64,000 nucleotides of DNA from assembly GCF_026210795.1 (NCBI RefSeq), contig NC_089438.1, positions 1 through 64,000 of the forward strand, in the 5' to 3' direction. This document shows, one piece after another, positions 30,174-43,118 of this stretch. Position numbers and translations under genes: made by a program. The notes beneath the pieces are model-generated. The model made no database searches. It worked only from the letters and a program-made list of their open reading frames with translations, and had not been told where the DNA came from. Source of the DNA: Rhizophagus irregularis (taxonomy: Eukaryota; Glomeromycota; Glomeromycetes; Glomerales; Glomeraceae). The stretch's first letter is position 1; each line of letters opens with the position of its first letter.

Positions 30174-31389
30174 ATTGTCGATTTAGTTAATATATAATTT
30201 TTCTCAAGGGAATAATTGTGATTATTTTAATTAGCACGAAAATGACATTTTAGAGAAAAAATCGTATAACATTTATAAGCAGTTTATATGGTTTATATGT
30301 CTTTATTTTTTATTATTACGCAACCGGAAATAACAAAGTATGCCGAAATTCCGATGAAAGCGTCATTGTCCGCAGTATACTGCGGTTAATAAAATCTGCA
30401 ATCATTCTTATTGTTTCCCCAAACTGTTTGTACATCATTCATCAAAGGGGATCTCTTTCTCCGAATCACAACTTTTTTATGCAAGATGTTGTAATAACAT
30501 GTTTTTCGGAAATCTAAACCCTATTCAAATGCTGCGTAATTATCATCGAGTGAAAGGATAATTGAATCAATACGCTTATATTGTTGGATAATAATATTTG
30601 TTTCTTCATTTATCAGGTACAGTGTGTAAATATACAATCAAAAACCGAAATTTCCAATATATCTACTTAAATTTTGCTATCTTGGAAAAGCATATTTGAA
30701 AATCAAGTAATATCAGAGAATCAAGTGAATTTTATATCGGTCAAACTTAAAATAAATCTTTTAAATTATTGGATCTTGGTAATAGTGGTATCCAAAAAAA
30801 AGGTAAAAATGTTTACCATTTAATATACTACAGAGAATGCAATAAGAATTTATAATGAAGTTGGGGAACCTAAAGCAAATACTCTGATCTTTGGAATTAT
30901 TCAAAAGTTTCCAGGTAATTAAATTTATTTACTTGATTCTTAGATATCATTCATAACATTCTGATCTAATTTTTTGCAAAAATTTCTTACCAGAGCCTAG
31001 ATTCAAGAACCCATTAATGTATTTTTTTTGAGACTTTTTTTCAATAAATAGTTGTTTTGTAATTTTATACATCATATATTGCTACTCCCTTAATTTTATT
31101 TTTGTTGTTGATATAATTATAATACTTTTAAATCAAGATAACATAAAAAATTATTTTAAACATACTAGATGAGAAATTTGAAAAAGGCACGAGTTAAGTC
31201 GAATGATTATAAATAATTTTTAATTATTACGTTCTGTTTTACTTTTTTTTAAAAAAAATTTTTACTATTTTCTGAAAATCCAATTTTACTTAACAAAATA
31301 GCGCCTTGTAACAAACATACCGAAATCACTCCTCTCACCGCACATTTCTTGTTGAACAAAGAAGATTTATTTTATATCTCGAATTTTTG
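30174..31389. other. Intergenic region without a supported gene
   Basis: AT-rich, no domain. A GCAGTATACTGC palindrome lies at ~30371. Nothing else was recognised. Confidence 0.4.
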
Positions 31390-32084
31390 ATATTTAATAA
31401 ATGGGATTTCACTCTTTTAGCAAGTTCCTCTAAATTATCTAAATCTGTTGACTTGTCATATTCATACAACCTACCCACATATTTAATTTGTATTTTTTTG
31501 AACATATTTTCTTCAAATGTTTTAAGAGTATAGTTCTTGACTTTTTTCTTCTTCTACTATTGCTTTTACTGTGTCTTCATCATCACTATCATCAACATAA
31601 ATGCGTGTCGGGGGATTATCTATGTGAACGATGTGCAAGCGGGAAGAGTTAAAAAAGAGATAGGAGATTTGTTAAATATTTTTTGTTTAAGCTATGCAAA
31701 TCTTTTTTGTCTTTTTTTGCACTCATCTTTACTTTTAAAGTCTTTAAATTTAGTTCTCACAACAGTAGTATGTTTGCCAATTTTGATTTTTAAAATTTCT
31801 TCAATTTTACTAAGTATTTCTATTTCTTCTGCCTGGTCAACTACAAATAAAATTTGGCTTATCCCTTCCGGCATTGAATGATTACTAGTCCTATCTTATA
31901 TAAAATTTCTCCTTCAGTTAACTTAACTTTAATATCAACCAAATGATATATTGTACCATTCCATATTCTTGGAAATCTTTGAGTTCCTAACTGTGCGTTC
32001 ATTTTATTCGAAGTACTCAGTCTCACATATTACGGATTTACCGGAGTTAGCGTTGCCAATTATTAATAGATTCTCTCTAAGCAT
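31390..32084 (-). pseudogene. AIG1-like GTPase pseudogene
   Basis: The minus strand from ATG 32084 matches the GTPase at 24464-25219 in order: NLLIIGNANSGKS, ISQILFVVDQ (missing the RLTAEEIEKL part), KIGKHTTVVRTKFKDF, VDNPPTRIYVDDSDDE and the C-terminal YKLNMW region. Several small deletions and stops break the frame. Confidence 0.8.
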
Positions 32085-32186
32085 ATTATGTGGTTTTTTT
32101 TTTGCTCAAATATTTGAAGAAAATTTGTGCTTAGGTACATTATTAGTGAATCAGTTAATAATCAAAATAAAACGTTTGCCACTGCG

Positions 32187-32421
32187 CAGTGTTAATTTTT
32201 CGATAAAAAGTTACTGTGCGGATGGCGCACAATTTGTTGTGCGGCAAAGTGGTATGGCTATACTACTATAATAGGTACTGTAATACATATGCGCCCAATC
32301 ACATAAGGATATTTCAAAATTCTTTGTGCGGCGCATGCCGCACATCCTTTCTAAAAAAGGTGTGCGCAAAATTCTGATCATGTGCGCTGCGAACATGCCG
32401 CACAGTGAAAAATAAACACTG
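32187..32421. mobile_element. CAGTG-ended MITE, second copy
   Basis: Inverted ends CAGTGTTAATTTTTC and GAAAAATAAACACTG (one mismatch) bound 235 bp rich in TGTGCG/GCGCAC words. A perfect 8-bp target duplication CCACTGCG lies at 32179-32186 and 32422-32429. Same family as 8043-8269. The 8-bp duplication indicates a hAT-derived element. Confidence 0.85.
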
Positions 32422-32476
32422 CCACTGCGCACTGCACACTTATGAAAAATGATTGGCACACTGCAAACACTTGCTC

Positions 32477-33190
32477 CAATAACAACAAACTTATTTACTT
32501 AGATATAAGCAAATGTTTCAGTTTGGAATTTCTTTGAGTGTTCTAATAGTAAATTAATATAAACAACTGCGAAAGAATATGAGCAAAATGGTACTAAGTC
32601 AAAAAATAACTTGAAAATATTCAGGAGAATTTACAATAGTTGGTCGTACTGGTGGTGGTAAATCCACGTTGTCCAATGTACTAACTGAATCCGAAGACTT
32701 TAAGGAAATGGGTGCCCAATTAGCATCACAAATTTCCAGAGAAAAAGGATTTGAATTGAATGGGAAGAGTTATAATGTGGTTGATAGCATTAGGATTGGG
32801 ATACTAAACTATCTACTAAGAAATTATTGATTGATGGAAGATTCACAATGGAAGAAGCAAAATATTTAACTTGCTTTTAAAGTTTTATTTTCGCATTTTG
32901 AAATCGGTTACTATTGTAAGAACTGAGAATTTCAGTAACTTAAGAATAAAAATGAGCGTGAAGCGGACGAGAAACAATCGCGTAATGAGAATAAAATTAT
33001 TGCTGAAATAGTTAATCATAATCTTCCGCCGAATCTTCAAATTACCGATGAAGGAGATGATGATACAGTAAACAATAATAAAAAACAAGAGAAAGATCAG
33101 GAAAACTAATACTAGGCTATTTAGACAAAACATGTTCAGGTAGATTACTTCAAATTTAAAAACGTGGGATCAGAGTAAATCGTAAGATAT
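32477..33190 (+). pseudogene. LRR-GTPase pseudogene, 5' truncated
   Basis: It starts within the last LRR (NNNKLIYLDISKC-like) and continues into VGRTGGGKSTLSNVLTESED, GKSYNVVD, IDGRFTMEEAKY and the terminal region, with many indels. It is closest to the gene at 19143-20909; similarity continues into the 3' flank to about 33480. Confidence 0.8.
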
Positions 33191-34536
33191 TTATTTTAGT
33201 ATATATTATTTTTCTAAGAAAGATAGAATAAAATATACATATTTATGTGTTGAAGAAATGCGATTCGTGAATGTACACGCTTTGCGGTGTAATTTCGACT
33301 GCAAATTACTAAACAGATATCTTAAGAAGCTAATTTTGTGATACTATCATACTAAGAACTTTGATCGTATTAGAATTGCAAACTTTCAAAGGAATGAATG
33401 AATTTCGGAATTTTATAGAAAAATGCAAAGATAAATCCCAGTGAACCTTGACCTGTTTCTAATATGATTAATTTGCTCTTTATCGTATTACATATGAACG
33501 TGTGTATAGTTAATATTTTAAATATTTTAACATCACTATCCAATAACTGTGTTTAATTCGTGTTACGTGCAAAAAGATTACGAGTTTATTTGGTTTCTCG
33601 GGTTTTTAGACGAAACTTAACATTTTTCGAGTTCGGCGAGAAACGCAGTGCACAAATAATACAACTGGAACTCCCGGCTTATATCCTATTCGTATAAACA
33701 TGAAAAAATTTGTCATTCTTCGTGATACACATTTATTATTATTGTCGTCCAAGTCATGCAGGTTCTTTGTATCAGGTGAAGTAAAAGGTTTAAATGTGAT
33801 ATTTTTGGCAATCCTTAACACTTAATCAGTGATTTTAAGGTTTCTGGGCTTCTTATTATGAGACATAAACAGAATAAAATTTAATGAAATGTATTGATTT
33901 ATTATTATTATCTGAAGGAACGTTAATAGCACAGCTTTAGAATTAAGATTTTATATGACACACAGTTTACCGAATCAATAGAAAGTTATTTTGGATTATA
34001 TTACATATTTAAAATAAATTTATATTTAAAAAAAATTATGTAAAAACATTTTTCGTGTAGAAATTTTCCTTTTGGAGTTGTTTATTTAACAAAACTTTAT
34101 CCGGTAAATAATGGGTTTGACCTATGTTAATGTGCATGTGTAATGTCCGTAGTGAAATTGAGATTAAGATGTAGGAATAATCCAGGTTTATTTGCAGTTA
34201 ATAGAAATAAGAATGTTAAGTCATTAAGTCATTATAAACCGTTATAAACTCGGTATTTTAAATATGTTACTTGTGAGAAATAAATACTTTAATAAATAAA
34301 ATCGAGCGCGAAAATGATAAAAAAAAAGAAAAAAGAAAAAAATATTGCGTAAGAAACGAATCAATTGCTAATTATTCATATTTGTTATATTTGTTGATTA
34401 TAAAGAGGTAATTGAAAAACAAGAAAACAATGAACAAGGTTAAAAACTACGCTATTAAACTACTTGGCAAGAAAAATACTTCAAATAAAAAAATATAGAT
34501 TAACAGTCGTTAAATCGCGAAAATTTTACCAGCAAT
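33191..34536. other. Duplicated 3' flank and AT-rich spacer
   Basis: 33255-33480 repeats the 3' flank of the first LRR-GTPase gene (see 21030-21360). Beyond that no gene or domain was recognised. Confidence 0.5.
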
Positions 34537-35110
34537 TCAGATAGGAAAATATATTTGTTTCAGTATCCCAAGTTTTGATTTTTTAATAAAAAAAAATAAC
34601 AAAAAGTCAAATATAACTTCATCTAATTTTTTACACACAATACATACATGATCTAATAATATTTCTCTTGATCTTTTTCTTGTTCTAATGTTCATATCAT
34701 TAGCATTATCATCATCAATAATATTTGTCGGGGGATTATCTATGGATGACATCGTCATTTCGTTTTCCTCGCTCATTATTCTTTTATCTACATCACACTC
34801 TAAAATTAGGAAAATTGAAAATTAATCCTTACAATAGTAACAAGATCATCGTTTAAAATGGTATCTTTCAAAAAAAAATTGTATATACTTTTTTCTTCTG
34901 CGAATCTTCCATCGGTCAAATTAATTTCTGTTGCTATTGTTCCCAATTCTAACAGTATCAATCACACAATATCTGGTACCTCTAAAATTAAAATATCCTT
35001 TCTGAATACGACCTTCGTTAACTGTTTACTCATTTTCCCCGAAATTTTGAGTGTCAGTTATCACTGCACAAAGCAGATTTACCACACCACAACCAACGTT
35101 GCCAATTTCC
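34537..35110 (-). pseudogene. AIG1-like GTPase pseudogene
   Basis: Minus-strand fragments: an altered P-loop region near 35090 (the conserved GKS is damaged), YCVIDTVRIG, VTIVRIN, then an in-frame end with SIDNPPTNIIDDDNAND and RKRSREILLDH followed by an AT-rich tail. Frameshifts and a central deletion make it non-functional. Confidence 0.75.
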
Positions 35111-35389
35111 TAACCATAATAAATCAAGAGCATTTACTTTGGAAATAAAATTACAAGTACCATGAAAATGCACTCTAATAAAACTCTTCGGGTAATTGGA
35201 CCTAGAACATACATTAATAGAAGACAGTTCGAAGAATCTACAAAGTTTCAATACATTACGCGGTAAAAAATTGTGTAACAATAATCACATTATTTGGAAA
35301 AATTTTTTAGTAGATCGTCGCTGTCAAATTATTGTTTTCAAGTTTCAATCAATTGAGATTAAATCTTTAATTTGCTAATTTCATTTTAT

Positions 35390-35997
35390 TATAGAGCCTT
35401 TATCAGATACAATATTAAAACATGCTAATCAAGGAAATTTAAGAAAATATCTAAAATAATTTTAATACTTCAATGCCAGATGGCCTTGGATATTTGGATA
35501 TTACATTATGTGAATTAAGATGCTTACATTTCAAATGAATTATTCATAGAAATTTGGTATAATAATTTAAATCATTCCACTAATTGATTCAATGTTATTT
35601 ATCTTGTTTTATAGCATGTTTATTAGTTTACATCTTGGATCATCTAACTCCTTAATCAAATATATTCCACTTCTGAAACAATTAAGAAGCTATATCTAGT
35701 TCAACAAATTCAACAGCTAAAAATATTGAACCACAACATTTCAGGAATATCAATTACAAAAAAAAATAGAAAGTCCGATATCTTTCTCTTATTATGGGAA
35801 ATTTTAAGCGGGCCCTGATTATCCGCGAGATCTATTTGTTACATGTATATTAGGTTTACATATTAGTTTTATGGGTCTTAGAGAGAAACAAATTGAATGT
35901 ACACTTTTAGAGTATCAACAACTTTACCAAAGGTGCTGGAACGACGGTCCAAATTCAAGACCCGATATCGAAGAAGTAAAACAAATTTTAATTAAAT
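35390..35997 (+). pseudogene. Protein kinase (TKL-like) remnant
   Basis: Pieces of a kinase domain follow in order: KHANQGNLRKYLK, an IIHRNL catalytic-loop remnant (HRD changed), SDIFLLLWEILSG, and the C-lobe end EYQQLYQRCWNDGPNSRPDI. Stops and frameshifts separate them. The CWNxxPxxRPxI ending is typical of tyrosine-kinase-like kinases, which are expanded in Rhizophagus. Confidence 0.75.
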
Positions 35998-36202
35998 AAA
36001 AACTAATGAATTTCCTATTCATCGATAGTTATGCAGCCACAACCTCTTCAAGCATCACAATATTATTGATAGTAAACAATCTTAATTATATACGACTCTA
36101 TCGAGATGAATTAGTAACTTCAAGTATAGAGGTTGATTTTAAACGGTTATATATATTTTTTATTTACTTCATCGTAACCTCCAAAACTCGATAATCAATT
36201 AG

Positions 36203-36575
36203 ATGAGAAAAGAAACCAGGAATTTGTTAATAATCGGCTATGCTTGTAGTGGTAAACCCACATTGTACAATGAATAATGTTGATTTTGAAGAAAGCCAGT
36301 ACTCAGTTGATAAAGATAACAATTTCCGGATAAAAAATTTTTGAATGGAAGGGAACGAAATGTCTTGTAGTTGATATCATTGGAATGAGAAATAATAAGT
36401 TAATTTAAAAAGAGAAAAAATAGCAGAAATAATTTATGTGATGGCGGAAGGAATAAGCCAAATTTATTTGCGGTTGACGGAAAATTCATTTCAAAAGAAG
36501 AAAATACGTTTCTCTCTCTTAATGATTCTATTTTTGAAGGGTTAATTATATCGAGAAGATCCTCACAAGTTAGTA
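36203..36575 (+). pseudogene. AIG1-like GTPase pseudogene
   Basis: ATG 36203 opens RNLLIIGYACSGKPTLYN, with Ser of the P-loop GKS changed to Pro and an early stop. VVDIIGM, EGISQIYLRLTENSF-like frame-shifted and later parts follow. It ends before the RTKF motif. Confidence 0.75.
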
Positions 36576-36689
36576 AATTTATTTTAATATTAATGAATAT
36601 AATTAATTATTTAATTATTTACTATTTTAAATTAGATATGACTTCGGCTTTTACAAACAAAGATTTTCACTAATAAACCAATTAATCTA

Positions 36690-37115
36690 AAGGGAAGAAA
36701 GAAAAATTAGGAATTAATAATAGTTGGTCGCACCAATAGTGGTAAATCTACATAGTTGAAGTATTAGATGGTTCTCATTATTTCGAGGAAAGCGTTGGAA
36801 AGATTAAGATGTGGTTGATACTGAGGTAACTAAACTAAATATAATAAAATCGTCGGAAGGTATAAGAGATTATTGACGGAAAATTCATGACACAAGAATA
36901 GAGCTATTTTGACAACGATATTCATGAACATATTATTGTGAGGACTAAATTTAGTAGCTTTAAAAATGAAGACTAGTGCAAAAAAGATAAAAAGGATTGT
37001 GTAAGCGGAATGAAGCAATTGCTATTATTTCTATGTTGATGATGATTATACCCAAAAAAATACTGAAGTATTTGGAGAAAGTATTTCGGGGGAATTACTA
37101 AGATCATAAATATAT
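36690..37115 (+). pseudogene. AIG1-like GTPase pseudogene
   Basis: A second copy in the same direction: IIVGRTNSGKST then a stop, VVDTEVT, IIDGKF, IVRTKFSSFKNED and a truncated LLKYLEKVF-type end. It is more deleted than its upstream neighbour, 100 bp away, suggesting local tandem duplication before decay. Confidence 0.75.
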
Positions 37116-37884
37116 GGCACTCGAGGTGATTAACAATTTTGATAATATTATTTGTAATGAATTTCGCATTTTATTTTTGTATTTAATAAATACAGTAGGA
37201 AATATAATTAAACGTTTTACAAGTTACAACTAGAGAGTTGATATCGTGATGATTATAATACTAGGTAAATTTTTAAATGATGGTAATAATGAAAATATTT
37301 AAGTCGAGCTCTTATTCACTCTTAACAATAACACTTGAGAAATATGACAACAATCAACTAAGTTTCAGTTGATATAATGTAATTAAAGCTGGTTTAAACG
37401 AGTCTTAATACTGGGCGATATTAAATAAATAAAAATGAATCATTCAAGTATTTAATATATATGCGAGAAAACTAACTAGAGACCGCAGATTTCGTCGAAG
37501 GAAGGTTTTACCTTGGTTTACTGGGGTATAGTACGGAGGGGATTAATCTGTCTTTAGTTAGAATTTTGATAGAATTCATTTAGGGTTTTTTTAGCGATCT
37601 TGCTTTTCCCTCATTTGTTTTCTAAGTAATTGTAATTTATTTTTTTTTTGTATATATGTATATTAGTTCCGAATACTCAGTTATAGGGGATTGAAAAATT
37701 TAGTTTTTCTTTACTCTGTGTTTCTACTTTAATTATAGAAATCTCTGATTTTAGATAATTAATAAAACGCGCTACTGTTTGTTTTTTTTTTAAAAAAAAA
37801 GTATATAATATATATATTTTATTTCTATTTTTTAATACAGTCCAATAAGAATTTAAATTTGAAGTTCAACTTCTGGTTTGATTT

Positions 37885-38060
37885 TCCTCGTACCATACTG
37901 TAAATCCCACGTACTTTCTCTGACTACCATCAAACTCGAATTCTCTTTCAAAAAAATTCCTAATCTTGCTAATTGAGCCGCGTGTTTTCCTCAAATTCAT
38001 CAGTGTCACTTAGTACATTGGTTAGCTGGGATTCGTCATCACCAGTATGACCAATTTATT
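37885..38060 (-). pseudogene. AIG1-like GTPase N-terminal fragment
   Basis: The minus strand reads VGHTGDDESQLTNVLSDTD then EFEENT, i.e. a P-loop whose GKS is changed, followed by frameshifts and a remnant of the FxxxxFEW region. No downstream part of the domain is present. Confidence 0.65.
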
Positions 38061-39087
38061 TCTTCTTCTTATAATGTTCGAATTAGTTAATTGGAAAATT
38101 AAGTTTTGTATTCTCCAGTCAAGCATTAGAAACAACTCTCAATGGAACTATCTAAGCTCAATAATATTGGGACTCTCAGATAAAACAGTGTCTTTTAATT
38201 TAAGTTCGGACAGCTTAAGCTTAATTATTAATGCTTAACTAGCCTAGCAGTTCTAGCAGGTAGCTATTTCTGCCTCTTCTGACTTTAGTTTCACAATCTT
38301 GATCGTTTTGTGATCGATGATCGAAATAAAATAAAAAATATGTTGTTTGCAAATTGGATATTCAAAAGTCTGAAGGTGTTAAGACTTTATGTGACCTTTT
38401 AAATTTCTTTTTAATAATAATTTTATTTGATACATTAGAATCGCCTTTATTTTAAAATAATTTTTTTAAAAAAAATAAACAGGTTATTACAAAAAATAAA
38501 TAACTTAGCTAATATTAAACCATTTTGAAAATATTATCTTAGATGTTACTAAAACAGAGCTTTTATAAGATATATTTATTTCATAAAAGTGTAAGACAGT
38601 AAATGAGTACAAAAACTTAAATGAAAGTGCGATGACCTTTCGTATTCACACGTGATTGTACGTTCGCTGATCATTTCCATATTAGTAAAATTTTTTTTTT
38701 ATCATACGATGTCTATAGTTGAGGTTTTGAGCACGAATTTCTATTAGAGGTTAGTTGATTTTCTGAGACGCGTTTTATATAATCAAGTTTTTTTTTTTAA
38801 CGATTATAATTATTTTTTGTAATGAAAAATTTGAAGTTATACACTATAAAATTATACATGACACGTTATGTAACTTATTAATTATCGTAATTTTACACGT
38901 CTTTTATTTATATACAACTTCGAATGTTTTATAATAGCTATTAATATAGAATTTGAACATTGAGAAAAATTTTATGGTACAAATTGTTCTAATTTTGTAA
39001 TTTTGAATTACATTGATGGAGGAACAAGATTATTTGTTAGTTCATGAAAAATTTATATAAACTCAAAAAAAAAATATCTTTTACCAT
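38061..39087. other. Intergenic region without a supported gene
   Basis: AT-rich with homopolymer runs. The frame at 38047-38238 has no recognisable domain. Confidence 0.4.
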
Positions 39088-42000
39088 TTAACGATATCTT
39101 CCCCCTCTTCCACTTCTTTTAAAATCCCGATAATCGGATGAAGGTGGCGAAGGTCGCCTTGGATCTCTTGGTGGAGGTTTATAATCTTCCGAGTCATTAC
39201 GTCTGTCCTCTCTCATAAATCTTCTTGTCCGATTATGACGATTTCGATCTCGATCCGAGGTTGGTCGATTCCAATGTGGTCTGTGTTCTTTTTCTCGCTG
39301 TTGTGGTCGAGATGCTTCATATTGTGAGTGATTGTAACTTGGTGGATACGCGTTATAATGTTCAAATTGAGAAGACGTTCCTATTGACATTTGTTGTCTT
39401 ATGGGTTGCTGTTGTGTAACACTACTTGGTGAATCAGATATTACGTGATGCCCATACTGTACCGGCATATTTTGTTGCTGAGCATGTGAAGGCGGTGGCA
39501 TGAATTGTGATTGAACAAGAGGCGGTCCTTGTTGAGGAGGAAATACTTGTTGCTGTGGGTGCTGCTGTGGCTGCTGCATTGGAGGTATCCATTGTTGGTG
39601 TGGTGGTTGGACTATAGGATAATTTGGAGGAGTTTGAATTGGTAATTGCGATTGTTGTTGCTGCGATTGTTGAGAGTTCCAATACAATTGCGACGGTTGA
39701 GAGGTCAATTGAGGAGGATGTATCATTGGTGGGTTAGGAGGAGGATACGAAGGTAGTCCATAAAGCCCATTTGTTGAGACAATTAATTGTGATGGTTGTG
39801 CATGTGGAGCTTGCTGAATACCTTGCGAGACATTACTATTCAAACTTGGAGGATTTTGATTATTTTTAGCTAATGATGACTGTAAAAATGCCGAAATTGT
39901 TGTTGAAGGTAAACTAATAGAACTTGTTGGCAGTGGTGCATTGAGTTGAATTGATTCATTGCTAGCAATATTAGATCCAATATTTGGTAGAGCTATCACT
40001 TTGGCCAAATTAGCAGTAGATTCAGAATCACTTTTTTCTTTCTTAGTTGCCCTATTATTTATCTCGTTGATATCATGAATACGTTTTGTTTTATTTGATT
40101 CTGCTTCAACAATTATTATAGCACCTAATAGTAGCCTTGTTGGGCGCTTTTCAAGAGATAAAATTCCATTTAAATCTAAGAAAGTCACGACGTCTGGAAG
40201 TTTATCTTCAGGTTCTAATGAGATTATATACATATCTCTTACAGTATTATATGCAGGTGCAACGCGCCCATACCGACGCTTCGTTTCTCCTGATGTTTTT
40301 GGTGCGTAATGTAAAGAATTAAATATAGTTTCAAACTCTTTATTATTAGGAGAATTTTCATCAATATCAAATCTAATAATAGCTATATCTTTACTAGGTG
40401 AACACCAACAGTCAACTAAATAATTATCAACATCCTCAATTCTGGAAACGTGACCATTAACTATTATTGATGACGAGAGATATTCATCCCAATTCCGTTT
40501 CTTGTCACGTTTTTTTGCAGCAAGAAGGTCCGCATGTCCTGAGAAATCTCCAATTTTCTTATCAAATACCAATTTACCCCTCCATACAATTTCAGGTGCA
40601 GTATTTATAATTTCATTTGAAGGAGATTTTAGAGGAGACTTTGGAGGAGACTCCGGAGAAAATCCAGGTTGCATATCTAAAGGACTTCCGGGCGAATATT
40701 GATATGACAAATTTGGAGGCGAATGCATTGATGGCGAATCAACTGGCGATGCACCCTGTGATGCTAGAGGGCTATATACCATGTCTTTATCGTCAAAAAC
40801 TAATTCAGGATGTACATTAACAGAAATTTGCATAGTTCCACTATTATCATCATTTTTATCAGCAGGTCCTTTTGGTATATCCACACTGGTTGATATGTTA
40901 TCAGATAATGGATTGCTTTCTGAATCTTTTGTTGTTATTATATTATTATCGTCCGAATTTGTCCAATTTTTCAGAGCTAAGTCTTCAAGTTTAAGCTTAG
41001 GCCTCTCAGTAACGGGAGAAGTAAAACTTGCATATGTAGGAGAATTACCTTCTTCCGAATAAGTGCTAGTATCTTTTGGAGAATCCCGAGGAGAATCTCG
41101 AACATTTTCAATTATAATTAATTCTCCTTTATGGGTTGTCTTAATTCTTGGACCGGTATCCTCACGTTTTAAAATTGATCGTTGTAGACTTTCCCTACGT
41201 ACTTTAGCCATTAATGCTTTTTGTTCAGGATTTGCCAATTCTTCGGAAGACATCATAACTAAAGTTTCAGGGAGAATATCACCTAAAAGTATTCTACGCA
41301 ACAAATTTTTTTCATTTTTAGGATCATTTAAGCTTGTAATCAAGCTTCGAACTTTAGTTTTGTAGTCCTGTCCGATAATACCTTTAGCAAATTTATGAAA
41401 AATTGCTTCTTCAATTTCATTGGCAAGTTGAAGTCCGAGTTCATGAGGTATTTTATCTTTTTCAGGAAAATCAGGTTCTTGAATGAGTTCAATATATTTA
41501 TTAGTGAATAATCCTTTAAGTTTCTCCGGAAATACATTTCGTATTTTTGGACGATTGTCATCGGAACTTGTAGTTTGTGTTTTATTAGGAGTAGAACCAG
41601 ATTTTGCAAAAGTAGAGACAGGCTTTTTTACTAATGGCGAGGATTTTATTTTTGGTAATATTGGACGTGGCGTCTTCTTTGATTCCGCAACTGAAGATTC
41701 AAGCTGATTATGTACTAATTCTTTATCTTGTGATTTTTTGATTTCCAGTATATGGCCTTGAATGAAACATTTATTACTACAGTAAGGATTATTATCACGT
41801 GCTTTTTCCGTACAATTTTGAAGCTTGCACTTTGGCGGTTCCTAATAAAGACAAACGTATAAACAATATTAACATTTTTTATCATTTCTATTAAAGATAA
41901 ATCATTGGTCTCGTCACTTCTGCGTTTATATATACTATTTAAATAACTTACGATCTGCCTGGGTTCCTCGATCATCAACGCCTTCGGATCGATACCCGTT

Positions 42001-42983
42001 GCCTCCACTGTGGGGCAATCTTCTAAAAAATAGAGAAGGAGAACTTAGTGAAAGATCCTTATTGGCGCATCGACCAATCAAAATAAAGAACGAAAATGGC
42101 GCAGTCTATCAAATACAACTACGTAATTGTGCTATCTTAAATTAAACGAAACCTTCTCCTAACGTTATGTAAAAATAGCGAAGAAATTATCTTCACGAAA
42201 CACACCTTGAATTAAACTTGTTAGCGTTCTAGTTCCTTGACAGTTTGGGCACATATATTTTTCTATCTCTTTTGCTTGTTGCTTTGTTAAATTCACACAC
42301 CTAATATGATACCTGTATTATTATTGTAATGACGTGGTACAAGTAATATAACAACATAATAAATAAACACAAAGATTTTAATTTCCAATTCGTTTACAAT
42401 TTGGGCCATTAAAATTTACAACATAAAAAAATTTCTTGTAGTCTTTATTATTATGAAATAAAACTTGCCACTCGTTGCAGAAATCACAAATAATCATTGT
42501 TCCGTAAGATGGACCTTGACAAACACAATAAGGTCCCTTATCTTCCGGTTCATTTTTTTCTTTTTGAATTTTTCTTCTACGTGGTTCAATACCGGGTGTC
42601 GGACGTAATTGATTTGCATACCGTGTTCCATATGAATGTCCCTGAACTTTCAATGACTGGCCAGGTTGGTCCATATATGTTGAGTCTGTTAGGTACTGTG
42701 AACTTGCTGCTACAGGATTTATTAATGCTAACTGTGTATTATTATTTTGAACATTTTGAACAGGATCATGATCCCATCCTTCTGTAGTATCAGACACAAA
42801 CTGATCTCCATTATTAAATGAATTAACACCTAAACCACCAAGAGACTCTACTTCATGTCTCGAGGAGTCATTTATATATTGAGATATTGAAATACTATCT
42901 ATTTCATTTGACTTCATTATACTATCATCCATTTCACCATAAAATGGTAAATTTACATAATTGCTATATTCGCTACTTTCCAT
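39088..42983 (-). CDS. Bye1-like PHD-TFIIS-SPOC protein
   Basis: Four exons: 42469-42983, 42206-42312, 41952-42022 and 39088-41841 give 1,148 residues. A PHD finger (~153-196) uses C153/C155, C166, C169, H174, C177, C193, C196 and is assembled only after splicing. A Cys-rich patch (CKLQNC...CSNKC) follows, then a TFIIS central domain (~330-440, NVFPEKLKGLF to LMAKVRRESLQRS), a Ser/Pro-rich linker, a SPOC domain (~650-805, IVWRGKLVF to LLLGAIIIVE), a Gln/Pro-rich region, and a basic tail ending RSGRGGRYR. This is the layout of yeast Bye1 and animal PHF3/DIDO: proteins that bind RNA polymerase II, histone H3 tails and the phosphorylated CTD. Intron 1 has a GC donor (GCAAGT). Confidence 0.9.
42313..42468 (-). 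other. GC-AG intron in the Bye1-like gene
   Basis: The 156-bp intron begins GCAAGT and ends AATACAG. Only this border joins CDFCNEW to YHIRCVNL in frame and completes the PHD finger. Reading through instead gives LFHNNKDY and a stop. Confidence 0.8.
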
Positions 42984-43082
42984 ATTTATTAAACTATGTA
43001 AGAAAAGAAAGGTCTACGAAGAATTTTTATATGTGTCAACAAAAATATATAAGTTGGATAGTTTTAAAGAACAAGCTCCTCT

Positions 43083-43118
<36 letters not shown>

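Noticed and set aside
32211-32459. 82-codon minus-strand frame
   Set aside because: It lies within the CAGTG-ended MITE and its direct repeats, so it is not a gene.
39434-41062. Ser/Thr-rich and other frames overlapping the Bye1-like exon
   Set aside because: Shadow frames of the low-complexity linkers; the sense exon has clear domains.
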